A DNA stretch of 7,561 bases from Candidatus Bathyarchaeota archaeon (lineage in GTDB: Archaea; Thermoproteota; Bathyarchaeia; 40CM-2-53-6; RBG-13-38-9). The first letter of the stretch is position 1. Each line of letters opens with the position of its first letter. Made by a program: the position numbers and the translations under genes. A model generated the notes under the pieces. That model was given only the letters and a program-made list of their open reading frames with translations, did not search any database and was not told where the DNA came from. The stretch covers positions 1 to 7,561 of the forward strand of contig JAGLGJ010000048.1 in assembly GCA_023144075.1 (NCBI GenBank), given 5' to 3'. This document shows, piece by piece, positions 5,774 to 7,561 of the stretch.

Positions 5774-6690
5774 CCGATTTAATTATTTTAGGTTCTGGTC
5801 CTGCAGGATTAACGGCTGCGATATATGCAGTTAGAGGAGGGCTAAAGACGACAGTTGTCGAAGGTCCAAACCCAGGTGGACAGTTAATTTGGACGACGGA
5901 AGTAGAGAACTATCCAGGATTTCCAGAGCCTATAATGGGTCCAGAACTTATGAATCTCTTTAGAAAACAAGTTGAACGTTTAGGAGCAGAATTCATATCT
6001 GGTGAGGCGACAAATGTTGACTTCTCGAAGAGGCCGTTAAAGATCATTGTAGATAACACTGGTTATGAGACAGATGCAGTAATTGTTGCGACTGGTGCCT
6101 CAGCGAGATGGCTTGGGCTCGAATCAGAACAAAGGCTTAGAGGAAAAGGGATCTCATATTGTGCTACATGTGATGGGTACTTCTTTAAGAATAAAGATGT
6201 GATGGTGGTTGGAGGCGGTGACACCGCGATCGAAGATGCGATATTTCTATCAAATATGGCAAGAAGTGTTACAGTGGTTCATAGGAGAGATGAGTTGAGA
6301 GCGATTAAGGTCATACAGGAAAGAGTATTCAAGATAAAAAAGATCAAATTTCTTTGGAGTCATGTGGTTAAAGAAATATTTGGAGAAAAAAAAGTTGAAG
6401 GTGTTAGATTGTTAAATTTGAAAAATGAAGAAACTCAAGAATATAGATGTAATGGAGTATTCATAGCAATCGGATACATACCTAATACTCAAATTTTTAG
6501 AGGTCAACTCGAACTGAATGAAGCTGGATATATCAAGGTTCAAAACAAAACAGAGACTAATAAAGAGGGAGTATTTGTGGCTGGTGATGCAGCTGATTGG
6601 ATTTATCGTCAAGCAGTCACTTCAGCTGGATCTGGATGTCAAGCGGCTATCGATGCGATAAAATATCTTGAATATTTGAAAAGTAAGTAG
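5770..6690 (+). CDS. trxB: Thioredoxin reductase, NADPH- and FAD-dependent (probable CTG start)
   Basis: Read from CTG 5770, the protein has 306 residues, normal for low-molecular-weight TrxB, which passes electrons from NADPH through FAD and a CxxC pair to thioredoxin. The N-terminal FAD motif is GSGPAG (8-13), followed by PGGQL and TEVENYPGFPEP. The redox pair is CATC (C131, C134). The NADPH domain has GGGDTAIE (148-155) and HRR (171-173), whose arginines normally bind the 2'-phosphate. The FAD-binding GDAAD (272-276) and YRQAVTSAGSGCQAA close the fold. The first in-frame ATG, at 5935, would delete the whole FAD motif, so it cannot be the real start. The stretch 5743-5934 is open and clearly coding but has no ATG, GTG or TTG ahead of the FAD motif. 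CTG 5770 gives the family-typical N-terminus MTDLIILGSG and follows GGTGAT at 6 nt. A frameshift error near 5770 joining the upstream 22-codon ORF is the alternative. No thioredoxin gene is adjacent. Confidence 0.93.
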   Translation: MTDLIILGSGPAGLTAAIYAVRGGLKTTVVEGPNPGGQLIWTTEVENYPGFPEPIMGPELMNLFRKQVERLGAEFISGEATNVDFSKRPLKIIVDNTGYETDAVIVATGASARWLGLESEQRLRGKGISYCATCDGYFFKNKDVMVVGGGDTAIEDAIFLSNMARSVTVVHRRDELRAIKVIQERVFKIKKIKFLWSHVVKEIFGEKKVEGVRLLNLKNEETQEYRCNGVFIAIGYIPNTQIFRGQLELNEAGYIKVQNKTETNKEGVFVAGDAADWIYRQAVTSAGSGCQAAIDAIKYLEYLKSK

Positions 6691-6734
6691 AATGTAATAG
6701 AATTTTACACAAGAATTTTCATTCGATGTTTCGA

Positions 6735-6741
6735 TTTTTTT
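6735..6741 (+). terminator. T-tract terminator downstream of trxB
   Basis: Seven consecutive T lie 45 bases after the trxB stop, in the 62-bp gap between two convergent genes. This fits archaeal T-tract termination. No stable hairpin precedes it. Confidence 0.4.
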
Positions 6742-6752
6742 AGTGGCGCTTA

Positions 6753-7561
6753 TTAGATCTTGGGATCTCGTGTATCATGTTTTTTTTCAGTATAGGCCCA
6801 TTTAAGAGCTATCGGTGTGATGATGGTAGTGAATATCACCATCGCCACAACTGATGCATAGATATTTTGGGTTAGGATACCTGAGGTCACACCTATACCG
6901 GCGATTATCAATCCGACTTCTCCTCTGGAGATCATTCCTACGCCTATTCTGAAGCCTCCTTTTATGTTTCTGAGTGCAATCATTGCGGGAAGACCGCATC
7001 CTAGAAGTTTGCTTATGACGGCTATTACTATCAAAGTTAGTATCAACAATAGGCTTTCGAAACTCAAGGCTTTGATGTTGAATTGGGCTCCGATGTAAGC
7101 GAAGAATATTGGTGAGAATAGGATGCTTAGTTTTTCTATGTAGTCTCTAACTCTTGCTAGCATGCGGGAGCCTGCTATGGCCATGCCGGCTGCAAAGGCG
7201 CCAACAATCGGAGACAATCCTATAGCTGTTGCTGCTACAGCGCTTCCGAAACATGTGGCTGTTGCAACTACTTCAACGGTCCCTCTAGCCCTCCATCGTT
7301 CAGAATGTGTGACAAGTCGAGGGACTATTGTCAATACAATTCCCATTAAAAGTAGCCAAAATGCTAAGGTTCGAAATAGGATCCATGCTATCTCAGAAGG
7401 AAGAGGCACTACCCCTGAAGTGACAATTGATAAAATTACAGCCAAAACAACTAATGAAAGTACATCATCTATTACCGCCGAATTGATCATTATGCTTCCT
7501 TCTTCTGATTTAAGTTTGCCAATATCTTCGAGAGTTCTAACCGTTATTACTATACTAGTAG
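6753..7561 (-). CDS. Cation/proton antiporter, CPA2 family (partial, N-terminus outside window)
   Basis: 268 residues are visible and the frame remains open to the window edge, so the ATG at 7488-7490 is internal. The residues before it (TSIVITVRTLEDIGKL) match the conserved helix preceding the ion-binding motif in CPA2 proteins of the NapA/KefB type. The motif itself, AVIDD, has paired Asp at visible residues 31-32. A DD pair is typical of electrogenic Na+/H+ exchangers, unlike the QD of KefC-type K+ efflux systems. At least seven further hydrophobic segments follow, including IGLSPIVGAFAAGMAIAGS and the RGEVGLIIAGIG helix with its conserved Arg and Glu. The protein ends shortly after the last helix, without a TrkA-N or other regulatory domain. 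About 120 N-terminal residues should be missing. The gene converges on trxB, and its GC content looks higher than that of treT. Na+ versus K+ selectivity is inferred from the DD pair only. Confidence 0.87.
   Translation of the reverse strand, partial: TSIVITVRTLEDIGKLKSEEGSIMINSAVIDDVLSLVVLAVILSIVTSGVVPLPSEIAWILFRTLAFWLLLMGIVLTIVPRLVTHSERWRARGTVEVVATATCFGSAVAATAIGLSPIVGAFAAGMAIAGSRMLARVRDYIEKLSILFSPIFFAYIGAQFNIKALSFESLLLILTLIVIAVISKLLGCGLPAMIALRNIKGGFRIGVGMISRGEVGLIIAGIGVTSGILTQNIYASVVAMVIFTTIITPIALKWAYTEKKHDTRDPKI

Noticed and set aside
6412..6612. Minus-strand ORF of 66 codons
   Set aside because: It lies inside trxB, whose motifs cover the same bases in the other direction.
5935..6690. 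trxB starting at ATG 5935 (251 residues)
   Set aside because: This start would remove the GSGPAG FAD motif and the PGGQL and ENYPGFPEP segments, all encoded in frame just upstream, so it is an internal Met.
6802..6999. Minus-strand ORF of 65 codons rich in Arg and His
   Set aside because: It is an alternate frame of the antiporter gene; its unusual composition is a frame-shift artefact of Ala/Ile/Gly codons.
6753..7490. Antiporter as a complete gene starting at ATG 7488-7490
   Set aside because: The frame continues to the window edge with conserved family sequence before this Met, so the gene is cut by the window.
6753..7561. Higher GC of the antiporter gene as a sign of horizontal transfer
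   Set aside because: Sample lines give about 38-50% G+C against about 30% in a treT line, but Ala- and Gly-rich membrane proteins raise GC by themselves and no mobile element is near.

Overview
The window looks archaeal. The CDSs are AT-rich, transcription units are short, TATA-like boxes sit upstream of several starts, T-tracts lie at gene ends, and the gene content fits: a TreT-type trehalose glycosyltransferase, a DUF362 protein and a zinc-ribbon PrsW-like protease. A TACK-type archaeon such as a Bathyarchaeia-like lineage would fit, but no rRNA or other marker is present, so placement below domain level is a guess. No tRNA, rRNA, CRISPR array, transposase or phage gene was found, and no gene-free stretch exceeds about 200 bases.

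Layout. At the left edge, the last 29 codons of a possible membrane protein run rightward (2-91). A leftward block follows. In transcription order it begins with a two-subunit enzyme of the class I CoA-transferase fold (alpha 4100-3234, beta 3230-2391, 3 bp apart). A DUF362 protein follows 40 bp later (2350-1520, TTG start). After a 165-bp gap comes treT (1354-146), probably with its own promoter. A divergent promoter region (4101-4255) separates this block from a rightward gene for a lysine-rich, coiled-coil protein of no known family (4256-4702). That gene converges on a leftward PrsW-type membrane protease with a C-terminal zinc ribbon (5567-4803). A second divergent region (5568-5769) leads to a rightward thioredoxin reductase. 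Its true N-terminus lies upstream of the first ATG, and the best start is a CTG at 5770. At the right edge a leftward CPA2-type cation/proton antiporter is cut by the window end (7561-6753).

How the genes fit together. The CoA-transferase-like pair and the DUF362 gene look like one operon. By residue pattern the pair resembles the actinobacterial IpdA/IpdB ring-opening hydrolase more than glutaconate CoA-transferase. The beta subunit has Leu55 where transferases carry the catalytic Glu, while the alpha subunit keeps a Glu (E102) at the position important in IpdA. This suggests C-C bond hydrolysis of a CoA thioester rather than CoA transfer, in an archaeon where steroid catabolism is not expected. 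TreT makes or degrades trehalose, TrxB reduces thioredoxin with NADPH, and the antiporter handles Na+ or K+ and pH. These look like independent housekeeping or stress functions.

The points most worth a second look are the IpdAB-like pair, the CTG start of trxB overlapping the stop of a 22-codon upstream ORF, the lysine-rich coiled-coil protein, and palindromic sequences in the two divergent promoter regions.
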